This document shows positions 27,275 to 35,792 of a stretch of 64,000 bases of DNA, piece by piece. How positions within the stretch are numbered: position 1 is the first letter of the stretch; every line of letters begins with the position of its first letter. A program made the position numbers and the translations under genes. The notes beneath the pieces were generated by a model. It ran no database searches, had not been told where the DNA came from, and saw nothing but the letters and a program-made list of their open reading frames with translations. This stretch comes from an uncultured Roseobacter sp. Its GTDB lineage: Bacteria > Pseudomonadota > Alphaproteobacteria > Rhodobacterales > Rhodobacteraceae. The stretch is taken from assembly GCA_947488305.1 (NCBI GenBank), contig CANKZM010000003.1, positions 248,001 through 312,000 on the forward strand. Reading direction: 5' to 3'.

Positions 27275-28249
27275 ATGCCAGCTCACGCAGAATTTCAAGA
27301 CCGCATGCTCTCTCTGGGTCTGGCCCGTGTTTCCGAAGCAGCGGCGCTCGCGTCAGCGCGTCTGGTCGGGCACGGAGATGAAAAGGCCGCAGATCAGGCA
27401 GCGGTCAACGCGATGCGCGAGCAATTGAACATGCTTGATATCGCTGGCGTGGTCGTGATTGGTGAGGGCGAACGGGATGAAGCGCCAATGCTCTATATCG
27501 GCGAAGAGGTGGGCACCGGGAATGGCCCGGGCGTCGACATCGCGCTGGATCCGCTGGAAGGCACGACCTTGACGGCCAAAGACATGCCAAACGCGCTGAC
27601 CGTGATCGCCATGGGCCCCCGTGGCTCCATGCTGCACGCGCCGGACGTCTACATGGACAAGCTGGCGATCGGCCCAGGGTTCGAAAAGGATGTGGTGACG
27701 CTGAACATGTCTCCGGGAGAGCGCGTTCAGGCTCTGGCCAAAGCCAAGGGGTGTGCCGCCTCCGATATTACAGTTTGTATTCTGGAGCGCCCACGCCACG
27801 AAGAAATGATTGCTGAGGTCCGTGCAACCGGTGCCTCCATTCGACTGATCACGGATGGCGACGTGGCAGGCGTCATGCACTGCGCCGAAGCTGACACCGG
27901 CATCGATATGTATATGGGCGCAGGAGGCGCGCCCGAAGGCGTTCTGGCAGCGGCCGCTTTGAAATGCATGGGGGGACAGATGTACGGCCGGCTGCTCTTT
28001 CGCAATGACGATGAGCAGGGCCGCGCCGCCAAGGCCGGGATCACCGATCTGAACCGCATTTACGCGCGTGATGAAATGGTCACCGAAGACGTGATCTTTG
28101 CCGCAACAGGTGTCACCGGAGGCAACATTCTGCCCGGCGTCCACCGTGAGCCGGGCTGGATGACAACCGAAACGCTTATCATGCGGTCCAAAACCGGATC
28201 CGTGCGGCGCATGAACTACCGCACACCGGTTTCATCACCCCAGACCTGA
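27275..28249 (+). CDS. glpX: Class II fructose-1,6-bisphosphatase
   Basis: 324 residues. Metal-binding block VIGEGERDEAPMLYIGEEVG (~63-82) and DIALDPLEGTTLTAKDMPNA (~89-108) are diagnostic of GlpX. Makes fructose 6-phosphate in gluconeogenesis. It sits 82 bp behind hom, a neighbour pair often kept in Rhodobacterales. Confidence 0.96.
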   Translation: MPAHAEFQDRMLSLGLARVSEAAALASARLVGHGDEKAADQAAVNAMREQLNMLDIAGVVVIGEGERDEAPMLYIGEEVGTGNGPGVDIALDPLEGTTLTAKDMPNALTVIAMGPRGSMLHAPDVYMDKLAIGPGFEKDVVTLNMSPGERVQALAKAKGCAASDITVCILERPRHEEMIAEVRATGASIRLITDGDVAGVMHCAEADTGIDMYMGAGGAPEGVLAAAALKCMGGQMYGRLLFRNDDEQGRAAKAGITDLNRIYARDEMVTEDVIFAATGVTGGNILPGVHREPGWMTTETLIMRSKTGSVRRMNYRTPVSSPQT

Positions 28250-28292
28250 TGGGGGACATCCGAGCCATCCATTACACTCGCTCAGATCCAGC

Positions 28293-30029
28293 ATGAGCTA
28301 TCTTGGTGTGGAAACATCGCTGACAGGCAGACGCTGGATTGGCCCCGGTGTCGACGTCATGCGCGCTGCGGAAACGCTCCAACAACAATCCCAATTGCCG
28401 CCTGCTGTTTGCCAGGTTTTGGCACGTCGCGGCGTTGTCGCTGCCGAAGCCGAAGGGTTTCTCGCGCCCTCCCTGCGCGATCTGCTGCCCGATCCGCAAA
28501 CCCTTAAGGACATGACTAAAGCCGCAAAACGCTTCATCTCTGCGATCCAAAACAGGGAGCGCATTGCCATTTTCGCCGATTATGACGTGGACGGTGGCAG
28601 TTCGGCAGCTCTCCTGATTTCATGGCTGCGCGACATGGGGCGAACCGCGACCCTCTATGTGCCTGACCGCATTGACGAAGGGTATGGTCCCAACGACGAG
28701 GCGATGGCCCATCTCGCTGCAGAACATGATCTTATTGTCTGTGTGGATTGCGGGACGCTCTCTCATGGCCCGCTTGCCGCAGCCAAAGGTGCAGACGTCA
28801 TTGTTCTGGATCACCATCTTGGCGGCGAAGAGCTTCCCCCTGCCCTCGCCGTCGTCAATCCCAACAGGCAGGATGAAAGCGGAGAGATCGGGCATCTTTG
28901 TGCCGCCGCCGTCGTCTTTCTGATGTTGGTTGAGGTCAGGCGTCTGTTGCGTGAAGATGGCACTTCCAGCCCGGACCTTATGTCTCTCCTCGATCTTGTG
29001 GCATTGGCGACGGTCGCCGATGTAGCACCGCTGATCGGCGTTAATCGGGCATTTGTTCGGCAAGGTCTGACAGTCATGGCCCGCCGTAACCGCGTGGGGC
29101 TCACAGCTTTGGCGGATGAGGCAGGGCTCGATACGGCACCCACGGCCTATCATCTGGGGTTTGTTTTGGGCCCAAGGGTCAATGCGGGCGGCAGGATTGG
29201 CGCTGCTGACCTAGGTGCAAGACTGTTATCCACGGATGACCCGCATGAAGCGGCAGCGCTCTCCGAACGGTTGGAAGCTCTGAATAAGGAGCGGCGCGAC
29301 ATCGAAACCGCTGTGCGCGCCGCAGCGCTGGCCCAAGCCGAGGAACGTGGGTTGGATGGCGGACTGGTCTGGGCAGCGGGAGCCGGATGGCACCCCGGCG
29401 TGGTTGGCATTGTCGCATCAAGACTCAAAGAAACCGCCGGTAGGCCCAGTATCGTCATTGGCATCGAAGATGGTATTGGCAAAGGGTCCGGACGATCCAT
29501 CAGCGGGATTGATCTCGGGCAACCGATCCAACGCCTTGCCGCAGAAGGCTTACTGATCAAGGGCGGTGGGCACAAGATGGCTGCCGGTCTTACCGTGGAA
29601 GAAACCAAGATCGAGGCAGCGATGTCGCGCCTCAACGAGCTTCTGGAAAAGCAAGGCGCACATGAACGCGGCGCTGCTGATCTGCGCGTGGATGGCATGC
29701 TGATGCCGCAAGCAGCATCGGTGGATATGGTCGAATTGATCGAAAACGCAGGGCCTTTCGGCGCCTCTGCCCCCGCGCCACGGTACGTATTTGCCGACAT
29801 GGCCATCCGGTTTGCCAAGCGCGTTGGCGAAAACCACCTGAAGGTCAGCTTTGGTGGGGATGCGGCATCGATGGACGCCATTTGTTTCAACGCGTTCGAC
29901 GGCCCGATTGGGCCTGCCCTACAAGATCATGGCGGCAAACGCTTTCATCTGGCCGGTCGATTGGACATCAACATCTGGCGGGGGCGCCGCTCGGTTCAGT
30001 TACGGCTGGAAGACGTTACACTTGCCTGA
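28293..30029 (+). CDS. recJ: Single-stranded-DNA exonuclease RecJ
   Basis: 578 residues. DHH domain motifs IFADYDVDGGSSAALL (~94-109), VCVDCGTLSHGP (~149-160) and VIVLDHHLGGEELP (~169-182), then a DHHA1 part with WHPGVVGIVASRLK and GGHKMAAGL (~427-435). 5'-3' ssDNA exonuclease in recombination and repair, needing Mn or Mg. Follows glpX by 43 bp, so the unit is probably hom-glpX-recJ. Confidence 0.96.
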   Translation: MSYLGVETSLTGRRWIGPGVDVMRAAETLQQQSQLPPAVCQVLARRGVVAAEAEGFLAPSLRDLLPDPQTLKDMTKAAKRFISAIQNRERIAIFADYDVDGGSSAALLISWLRDMGRTATLYVPDRIDEGYGPNDEAMAHLAAEHDLIVCVDCGTLSHGPLAAAKGADVIVLDHHLGGEELPPALAVVNPNRQDESGEIGHLCAAAVVFLMLVEVRRLLREDGTSSPDLMSLLDLVALATVADVAPLIGVNRAFVRQGLTVMARRNRVGLTALADEAGLDTAPTAYHLGFVLGPRVNAGGRIGAADLGARLLSTDDPHEAAALSERLEALNKERRDIETAVRAAALAQAEERGLDGGLVWAAGAGWHPGVVGIVASRLKETAGRPSIVIGIEDGIGKGSGRSISGIDLGQPIQRLAAEGLLIKGGGHKMAAGLTVEETKIEAAMSRLNELLEKQGAHERGAADLRVDGMLMPQAASVDMVELIENAGPFGASAPAPRYVFADMAIRFAKRVGENHLKVSFGGDAASMDAICFNAFDGPIGPALQDHGGKRFHLAGRLDINIWRGRRSVQLRLEDVTLA

Positions 30030-30118
30030 CAGGCCGGGGCCCAAATTTCTGCAACTTGCGTGAAATTTCTACTTGCGCCGCCAGCGCGGATTGCCTAATC
30101 ACCGCTCACACTGTTAGT

Positions 30119-30193
30119 GGCCCGTTCGTCTATCGGTTAGGACGCCAGGTTTTCAACCTGGAAAGAGGGGTTCGATTCCCCTACGGGCTGCCA
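30119..30193 (+). tRNA. tRNA-Glu (TTC)
   Basis: 75 nt. Acceptor GGCCCGT pairs with ACGGGCT, discriminator G and encoded CCA. Anticodon stem CCAGG/CCTGG with loop TTTTCAA gives anticodon TTC (30152-30154); T loop GTTCGATTC. I found no second copy of its 3' end in the window, so there is no sign of an integrated element. Confidence 0.97.
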
Positions 30194-30568
30194 CTTTATT
30201 TTCCATTACAAATCAATAACCTAAGCGGTGCATCTCTGGAAACCGAAACCAGGATTTCAACCGACAGTCTGTCTACGACAGCTCGCTCTCAGAAATACAT
30301 GAATCACAATCAAATCAGGAACCTATTTGGGGTCCCCCAGTGAGGTTACCGTTTCTCATTGATCTCCTTTCCGAAGCCTTCCAACGATCCAAACTGTCTT
30401 CGAACCCGCATCAGGGGATCCGTGAAGGGTCGAGCATCTTACGACCTTGATCGGGCTTTGTTGCAGGCCAATGGTTCGGTAGACTGGCTGTCGAACTGTT
30501 TCGCCCCCCATTGGCAAACATCGAAGTTGCCGACCATCTCACAGCAATTCGAAAAAGGAATGACCGCA
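30194..30568 (+). other. Gap between tRNA-Glu and the VOC gene
   Basis: 375 bp without a convincing gene. Open frames run through it but lack ribosome sites and resemble nothing. No terminator or integrase remnant is evident; a small GACAGTCTGTC palindrome is near 30261. Confidence 0.5.
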
Positions 30569-30910
30569 ATGACTGCAAACGCATCCATCCCATTGGATTA
30601 CATCGAATTCTGCTCGCCTAAACTCGAAGAAACACAGGCCTTTTTTGCGGAAGCTTTTGGATGGGATTTCGTCAACTACGGGGATGACTATCGGGACATA
30701 CAAAACGCGGGGCTGGGTGGTGGCATTGCCCGGGAGCCCGTTCGTCCGCCGCTGCCGGTTCTGAAAACCGATGATCTCGAAGACATGCTGGCTCGGGTAA
30801 AGAATGCAGGGGCGACGATCACCAAGGAGATCTTTGCGTTCCCAGGCGGTCGTCGGTTCCAGTTTCTTGAGCCTGGCGGGTCAGAAATGGCCGTATGGAC
30901 AGAGGCTTGA
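30569..30910 (+). CDS. VOC-fold (glyoxalase-like) protein
   Basis: 113 residues. Starts IPLDYIEFCSPKLEETQAFFAEAFGWDF, the usual opening of vicinal-oxygen-chelate proteins, and ends with FQFLEPGGSEMAVWTE. Single VOC module, probably a dimer; metal ligands and substrate cannot be assigned. AAAAAGGA is 10 nt before this ATG, so it is preferred over ATG 30560 and over the long upstream open frame. Confidence 0.85.
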   Translation: MTANASIPLDYIEFCSPKLEETQAFFAEAFGWDFVNYGDDYRDIQNAGLGGGIAREPVRPPLPVLKTDDLEDMLARVKNAGATITKEIFAFPGGRRFQFLEPGGSEMAVWTEA

Positions 30911-30962
30911 CGTGAGTTGACTGTCCACTTTCCGCTTGTGAAATGCCTGAAAGAAAACGGTG

Positions 30963-31628
30963 CTAAAGACCAAGCTTGTCTCGCATGAATGCCAGAGCGA
31001 CGGATAGGCCATCTGGGGCGATGCCATGGCCCGTCCCCTTCATGACATGTGCATATACGTCCTTCCAACTGGCTTCTTGCAATGCCTCCGCCGCCTGAGG
31101 AAGAGACTGAGGTGGGACAACGTCGTCCACATCACCATGTACCAGCAAGACCGGAGGACGCACGACTGCTTCCTCTGCCAACGTCTCAGGTGAAAGCAAG
31201 CGGCCCGAAAAGGCGACGATCCCCGCCACTTCGTCTTCACGCCGTGGTGCCACATGCAACGCCATCATGGTACCTTGCGAAAACCCGAAGAGTACGACCT
31301 GTTCCGGCAAAACATCTTCGTCAACCATAAGCGCGTCGAGGAAAGCATTCAGATCATCGACGGCCTGCGTCATGCCGCGCATGGATTCCTCCTCCGAAGA
31401 CCCATCAATCCAGGGGATTGGGAACCACTGAAACCCGAGCGGCGCGCCTGCGCAGGCCTCTGGCGCATCCGGTGCAATGAACAACGTGTCCGGCAGGTGT
31501 TCGCCCAATGGGTCCGCCAGCCCCAGCAGATCGGCACCATTGGCACCATAGCCATGAAGAAAAACCACAATTGAACGTGTCTCGCCGGATACGGGTTCAC
31601 GACGCTCTGCGTTCAATACCCTTGTCAT
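30963..31628 (-). CDS. Phospholipase/carboxylesterase-type alpha/beta hydrolase
   Basis: 221 residues, cytosolic. Oxyanion segment VFLHGYGANGADLLGLA, nucleophile GFSQGTMMAL (~119), Asp in VHGDVDDVVP (~170) and His in GTGHGIAPDG (~203): the full triad of the abhydrolase_2 (esterase/phospholipase) family. Substrate unknown. Its ATG overlaps the alkA stop, so it belongs to a cobK-alkA-hydrolase unit. Confidence 0.9.
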   Translation of the reverse strand: MTRVLNAERREPVSGETRSIVVFLHGYGANGADLLGLADPLGEHLPDTLFIAPDAPEACAGAPLGFQWFPIPWIDGSSEEESMRGMTQAVDDLNAFLDALMVDEDVLPEQVVLFGFSQGTMMALHVAPRREDEVAGIVAFSGRLLSPETLAEEAVVRPPVLLVHGDVDDVVPPQSLPQAAEALQEASWKDVYAHVMKGTGHGIAPDGLSVALAFMRDKLGL

Positions 31629-32257
31629 GTGATCCCTTCCCTTTGTTTGATGACGCGGTAGTACGCAAAGAGCGCGCGGGCTGCAACCGACCGCCAGGGC
31701 GACCAGGCCTCGGCCATTGCGCGCAATTCAGCAGGCTTTGGCCTTTCCTGCATTTCGTAGAGGCTGCGTGCCGCTTCCTGTAACGCCAGATCACCCGGCG
31801 CAAAGACGTCCGCTCGACCCAGACTGAACATCGCATATATCTCCGCGGTCCAGACACCGACTCCCGGAACCTCAACAAGCGTCTCAATAACTTCATGGTC
31901 GGGCAAATTGCGCAGCCCGTCATAGTCAATGCCCGCATTCGCCAGCGCGTGGGCATAGCGGATTTTCTGACGGCTGAGCCCCAAGGCCCGTAACGCGTCC
32001 CATGACGCATCGGCCACTGCTTCCGGACGTGTCATTTCCGCCTCTTCCAGTTTTGACCAGATCGCCTGAGCTGATGCGACGCTGACTTGCTGACTTACGA
32101 TGGCCTGCAACAATGCGGCAAAACCATCCGTACGGCGACGCAGTGGCAATGGGCTGGTGGTTTGCACTGCGATGGCCATACGTGGGCATTGCGCCGAAAG
32201 CCATTTGGCGCCCTCCGCCACATCCGCATCTGTTTCGATGATGCGTCCAGCTCTCAT
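31625..32257 (-). CDS. DNA-3-methyladenine glycosylase II (AlkA-like)
   Basis: 210 residues. HhH-GPD fold: ALLQAIVSQQVSVASAQAIWSKL (~48-70), then the hairpin LVEVPGVGVWTAEIYAM (~126-142) with the catalytic Asp in VFAPGDLALQ (~150-159). Removes alkylated bases such as 3-methyladenine. Lacks the N-terminal TBP-like domain of E. coli AlkA, as usual for short forms. Overlaps its neighbours by 4 nt on both sides. Confidence 0.92.
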   Translation of the reverse strand: MRAGRIIETDADVAEGAKWLSAQCPRMAIAVQTTSPLPLRRRTDGFAALLQAIVSQQVSVASAQAIWSKLEEAEMTRPEAVADASWDALRALGLSRQKIRYAHALANAGIDYDGLRNLPDHEVIETLVEVPGVGVWTAEIYAMFSLGRADVFAPGDLALQEAARSLYEMQERPKPAELRAMAEAWSPWRSVAARALFAYYRVIKQREGIT

Positions 32258-32997
32258 GTATTCGCTTCCCAGGCAAGCGCTTCTGCGACTGTTTCAACAA
32301 CAGGTAAATGTGCTGCCACCGGGCTCCGATTGATTAGGAAAACCGGCAGTTGCATTGTGCGCGCCGCCAGCAATTTGGACATGCTCGCAGCACCGCCAAC
32401 ATTCCGGCAGATCAAATGAGTGATATTCAGATCCTGAAACAGTGTTTCCTCCTGAAACTGAGAAAACGGCGGCTGCCCAGCAATGAAACGCACAAAAGGA
32501 AACGGCGCGGGGTTACTCGATATATGGGTTTGACGCATAAACAGCCTTTCGCCCGTGAAACCCACATAATCTGGCAGAGTTGCAAAGCCTGTATTAGTGA
32601 AGACCCGCGCACCTTGTGGCACCAGTCGCACCGCCTTCGCGATTGAAGCCACGTGGTGCCAACGATCCCGAGGTGTTGCTGTCCATGGTGGACGAAGCAC
32701 TCTGAGATACCTCAAATCTAACTGCGTGCACGTCGTTCCAACCATTTTGCTGATTTCGTCATCAAAGGGATGGCTCGCGTCAATCACACAGCTCACGAGG
32801 TTCTGCTGCAGCCAGCGCGCCAGACTTTCAGAGGAAGCAAACCCGCCGACCCTTGTAGGCACCGGCAGTTCGCCGAACATGCGCTCAGGTTCGGGCAAGC
32901 TGGCTATGACGTGACGGCGCCTCGCGAGCAGCGCGGTGACCACGCCATGGGCCTCACGTGATCCGGCCATCACAAGGACTTTTCGCTCCGAACTCAT
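32254..32997 (-). CDS. cobK: Precorrin-6A/cobalt-precorrin-6A reductase
   Basis: 247 residues. CobK/CbiJ blocks: VLVMAGSREAHGVVTALLAR at the start (normally GGTxEA), VIDASHPFDDEISK (~70-83), FTNTGF (~133) and ICRNVGGAASMSKLLAARTM, LPVFLINR near the end. Reduces precorrin-6A to dihydro-precorrin-6A in corrin ring synthesis; cobalamin is also needed for NrdJ and a corrinoid-linked MttB family in this window. No other cob genes are near. It begins the overlapping cobK-alkA-hydrolase unit. Confidence 0.88.
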   Translation of the reverse strand: MSSERKVLVMAGSREAHGVVTALLARRRHVIASLPEPERMFGELPVPTRVGGFASSESLARWLQQNLVSCVIDASHPFDDEISKMVGTTCTQLDLRYLRVLRPPWTATPRDRWHHVASIAKAVRLVPQGARVFTNTGFATLPDYVGFTGERLFMRQTHISSNPAPFPFVRFIAGQPPFSQFQEETLFQDLNITHLICRNVGGAASMSKLLAARTMQLPVFLINRSPVAAHLPVVETVAEALAWEANT

Positions 32998-33072
32998 GGC
33001 TGCGACTTTAAGACTATGGAAACTGTGAGCAAGAGGCTTGCTCTGCCCCCGGATTAGGCATTACGCAAGAGT

Positions 33073-34284
33073 ATGAACATAGATCAGGACAGCCGAGCGA
33101 AACGCAACGTCGTGGTGTTGGTGCTCGCACAGGCCGTGTTGGGCGCGCAGATGCCCCTGCTGTTCACAATCGGTGGTCTTGCAGGGCAATCTCTGGCCAG
33201 CAACATCTGCTTTGCGACGCTTCCCATTACCTTGATCGTTCTGGGCTCCATGCTGGCTGCTACACCCGTGTCGGCAATCATGCAGCGCTTTGGCAGACGG
33301 GTCGGATTTGTGGTGGGCGCGATGGCAGGTGCTTTGGGTGGCGCCGTGGGGGCTTATGGTCTCTATGTCGCTTCGTTCCCGATCTTCCTGCTTGGCAGTC
33401 TGATCACCGGTATCTATATGTCCGCGCACGGATTTTACCGTTTTGCCGCAGCCGATACCGCGTCTGACGCGTACCGTCCCAAAGCCATCTCCTATGTCAT
33501 GGCCGGCGGGTTGGCCGCGGCCATCATCGGCCCTCAATTGGTCAAGCTGACGGCTGATGCCTATGTGATCCCCTTTGTCGGCACCTATTTAGCCGTGATC
33601 GTTCTCAATCTGGGCGGCGCCTTGCTGTTTCTGGCGCTGGATATCCCCAAACCACCTGCACCAAAAGCCGACAGTCCCTTGGGCCGCACCCGGATGCAAT
33701 TGCTTGCAACCCCACGTATAGCCGTCGCAGTGATCTGTGCGACGGTCACCTATGCCCTGATGAATCTGGTCATGACCTCCACGCCCCTTGCTGTTGTAGG
33801 ATGCGGCTACACCACCTCCAACGCGGCTGACGTTGTCTCCGCACATGTTTTGGCGATGTATGTGCCGTCGTTCTTCACCGGCCACCTGATCGTCCGGTTT
33901 GGCACCGAACGGATCATGGCATTGGGTCTTGCGATCCTTGCTGCTGCGGGCGGTGTTGCGATGTCGGGGGTGGCATTGGAAAACTTCTTTGTTGCGCTGG
34001 TCCTGCTTGGGCTGGGGTGGAACTTTGGGTTCATCGGTGCGACGACCATGTTGGCCAGCGAACACACGCCAGAGGAACGGGGACGGATGCAGGGGCTTAA
34101 TGACCTGATCGTCTTCGGAGGCGTCACCCTTGCCTCGCTCTCATCCGGAGGATTGATGAATTGTTCGGGCGGCGCACCTCAAGAAGGCTGGATGGCCGTC
34201 AACATCGCGATGGTGCCGTTCCTGGCGTTGGCGGGCTCGGCATTGATCTGGTTGCTGATGCGCCCAAAACAACAGGCAGCCTGA
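33073..34284 (+). CDS. Major facilitator superfamily transporter
   Basis: 403 residues with about 12 hydrophobic helices. The loop between helices 2 and 3 reads MQRFGRRVGFVVGA, the MFS signature G-x-x-x-D/R-RxGRR form. Helix 10-11 region has HTPEERGRMQGLNDLIVFGG. A drug or metabolite exporter or importer; substrate not readable. Divergent from cobK with 75 bp between them and convergent with the squalene-synthase-like gene. Confidence 0.88.
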   Translation: MNIDQDSRAKRNVVVLVLAQAVLGAQMPLLFTIGGLAGQSLASNICFATLPITLIVLGSMLAATPVSAIMQRFGRRVGFVVGAMAGALGGAVGAYGLYVASFPIFLLGSLITGIYMSAHGFYRFAAADTASDAYRPKAISYVMAGGLAAAIIGPQLVKLTADAYVIPFVGTYLAVIVLNLGGALLFLALDIPKPPAPKADSPLGRTRMQLLATPRIAVAVICATVTYALMNLVMTSTPLAVVGCGYTTSNAADVVSAHVLAMYVPSFFTGHLIVRFGTERIMALGLAILAAAGGVAMSGVALENFFVALVLLGLGWNFGFIGATTMLASEHTPEERGRMQGLNDLIVFGGVTLASLSSGGLMNCSGGAPQEGWMAVNIAMVPFLALAGSALIWLLMRPKQQAA

Positions 34285-34296
34285 ACGACGCGATCC

Positions 34297-35073
34297 TTAC
34301 CGAGACCACTGCCACAGCAGAAACGTGCGGCGGAAGACTGAGACCCCAAGCGCGCCATCTCCAACCCGTTGCGGTGATCGAACGACTTGTCGGAGTATGT
34401 CTCTGGTAAGATAGGCCTCTGTCGTCGCGGGATGGGCGGCGCGTGGCAGCTGCTTACGAAACCAACCGGGGCCCTTGAACCGTGCCAGCGCTTCCTTTGC
34501 CAGGGCTTCGATGGCGGAGGCGCGGCCATCTACCATCGGAACGCGCTGTTGCGCCTCTAACGCGGGCACCGCCTGCAAGAACCGTGCCAGACCGGTCGAA
34601 CAGCCCAACGCCCGCAGCTCTTCAATGGCCACGGGCGCCACGTCCGGCGCCAGAGCCCGGGCTGCAACAGCCATCAACTCCCCTGCTGTCGCATCCAGAT
34701 AACTTTCAAAATGTGCCGCATCGTCAAAGGCTTCTTTGTATATGTCCCAGCGACGCGCCGCTACCAGCCTGTCAAGCGCGCGCGCATCATCTGATGTCAG
34801 TATCGCGGCAAGCGGCGTGACGACCTCGTGACGCCTTACGGTCTGGCCCGTTGCGATCTCCTCAAGCGCATCCCGCCACCATTGCAGCCGCATTTCTGCG
34901 ATCATCGGCTCTTGTGTCACCCAGGGCGCGCGCGCGACCTCAACATTGAACGCATAAAGTGGAAAAAGAACGCGTCGTGCGGAAACGGGGCTTGCCATCG
35001 CCGCCGCGAACCTCTCCGGATCAGCTTTTTCCACCAGCGCCGCACAGGCGGTCAGGTCTGAATCAAACGTCAT
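34297..35073 (-). CDS. Squalene/phytoene synthase family protein
   Basis: 258 residues. FPLYAFNVEVARAP (~37-50), MRLQWWRDALEEI (~61-73) and a helical rest match the trans-isoprenyl-synthase-like family, closest in length and pattern to NDUFAF6-type proteins. The DxxxD substrate motifs of true squalene synthases are poorly kept (TSDDARALDR, SYLDATAGEL). I therefore doubt that it makes phytoene; a non-catalytic or assembly role is possible. No carotenoid genes are nearby. Its start overlaps the methyltransferase stop by 4 nt. Confidence 0.78.
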   Translation of the reverse strand: MTFDSDLTACAALVEKADPERFAAAMASPVSARRVLFPLYAFNVEVARAPWVTQEPMIAEMRLQWWRDALEEIATGQTVRRHEVVTPLAAILTSDDARALDRLVAARRWDIYKEAFDDAAHFESYLDATAGELMAVAARALAPDVAPVAIEELRALGCSTGLARFLQAVPALEAQQRVPMVDGRASAIEALAKEALARFKGPGWFRKQLPRAAHPATTEAYLTRDILRQVVRSPQRVGDGALGVSVFRRTFLLWQWSR

Positions 35074-35792
35074 TTTGGCCGGACGACGCAGAGCAGGTAA
35101 CCAAAGGCCTCACGCTCTTTGCGCCACAAGGCCGCTTCTGCAAGTCCTTCTTCTAACACTTGCTGCATTTCGTCACTGTCACCGGGCGCCAAAGCTTTGA
35201 TGCGTTCATCCATTGACCCGTAATAGACTTCCCAGGCAGCGTCTGACAGCCGCTGCGTCGCAAGGCACTGATAGCCTGCTGCGTCGATCCGGGCCAAAAC
35301 TCCTGCTTCATCGGTCATATCTGCGTAGTCTGCCCACCCTGCGCGTGCCGCGTCCGACGGATTGTCCGTGAACCAACATACCTGCGAGAATGCGACGGCG
35401 CCGCCAGGCGCTAGTGCTTTACGCCACCGCGTCAAGGCCTCTGTTACGCCCAGGAAATAAATCGCGCCAGCGCACCAGATTAAATCATACGGCCCCGCAA
35501 TCGTGGACATATCCCCTTCCGCAATTTCAACACCGGGGATTTTGCCATGTGCGGCTCTGGCCTGCTCCACAAATTGGGCCACCTTGTCGAGCGCAAAGAT
35601 CTGCCCGTCTGGTACTGCCGCCTTAAGCGCGGGGATGTCAGCACCCGGCCCACAGGCTGCATCGCAAATCCTCGCATCGGGTCCTATGTCGGCAACCTCC
35701 GCCGCCCAGTAAACATCTTCGGGAAGACCCGGACCTTCGCGCGGCAGATCCCGGTGCAGACGGAAAAAGGCGTCCCAGTAGGCGTCGCTCAT
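35070..35792 (-). CDS. Class I SAM-dependent methyltransferase
   Basis: 240 residues. Motif I ICDAACGPGADIPALKAAVP (~43-62), the acidic end of strand 2 IFALDKVAQ (~65-73), and motif IV-like DLIWCAGAIYFLGV. A small-molecule methyltransferase; substrate unknown. ATG 35792 overlaps the cimA stop as ATGA, so the two are translationally coupled; the earlier open-frame Met lies within cimA. Confidence 0.88.
   Translation of the reverse strand: MSDAYWDAFFRLHRDLPREGPGLPEDVYWAAEVADIGPDARICDAACGPGADIPALKAAVPDGQIFALDKVAQFVEQARAAHGKIPGVEIAEGDMSTIAGPYDLIWCAGAIYFLGVTEALTRWRKALAPGGAVAFSQVCWFTDNPSDAARAGWADYADMTDEAGVLARIDAAGYQCLATQRLSDAAWEVYYGSMDERIKALAPGDSDEMQQVLEEGLAEAALWRKEREAFGYLLCVVRPK

Noticed and set aside
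30119-30568. tRNA-Glu as an integration site
   Set aside because: No integrase, no repeated tRNA 3' end and no composition change downstream.
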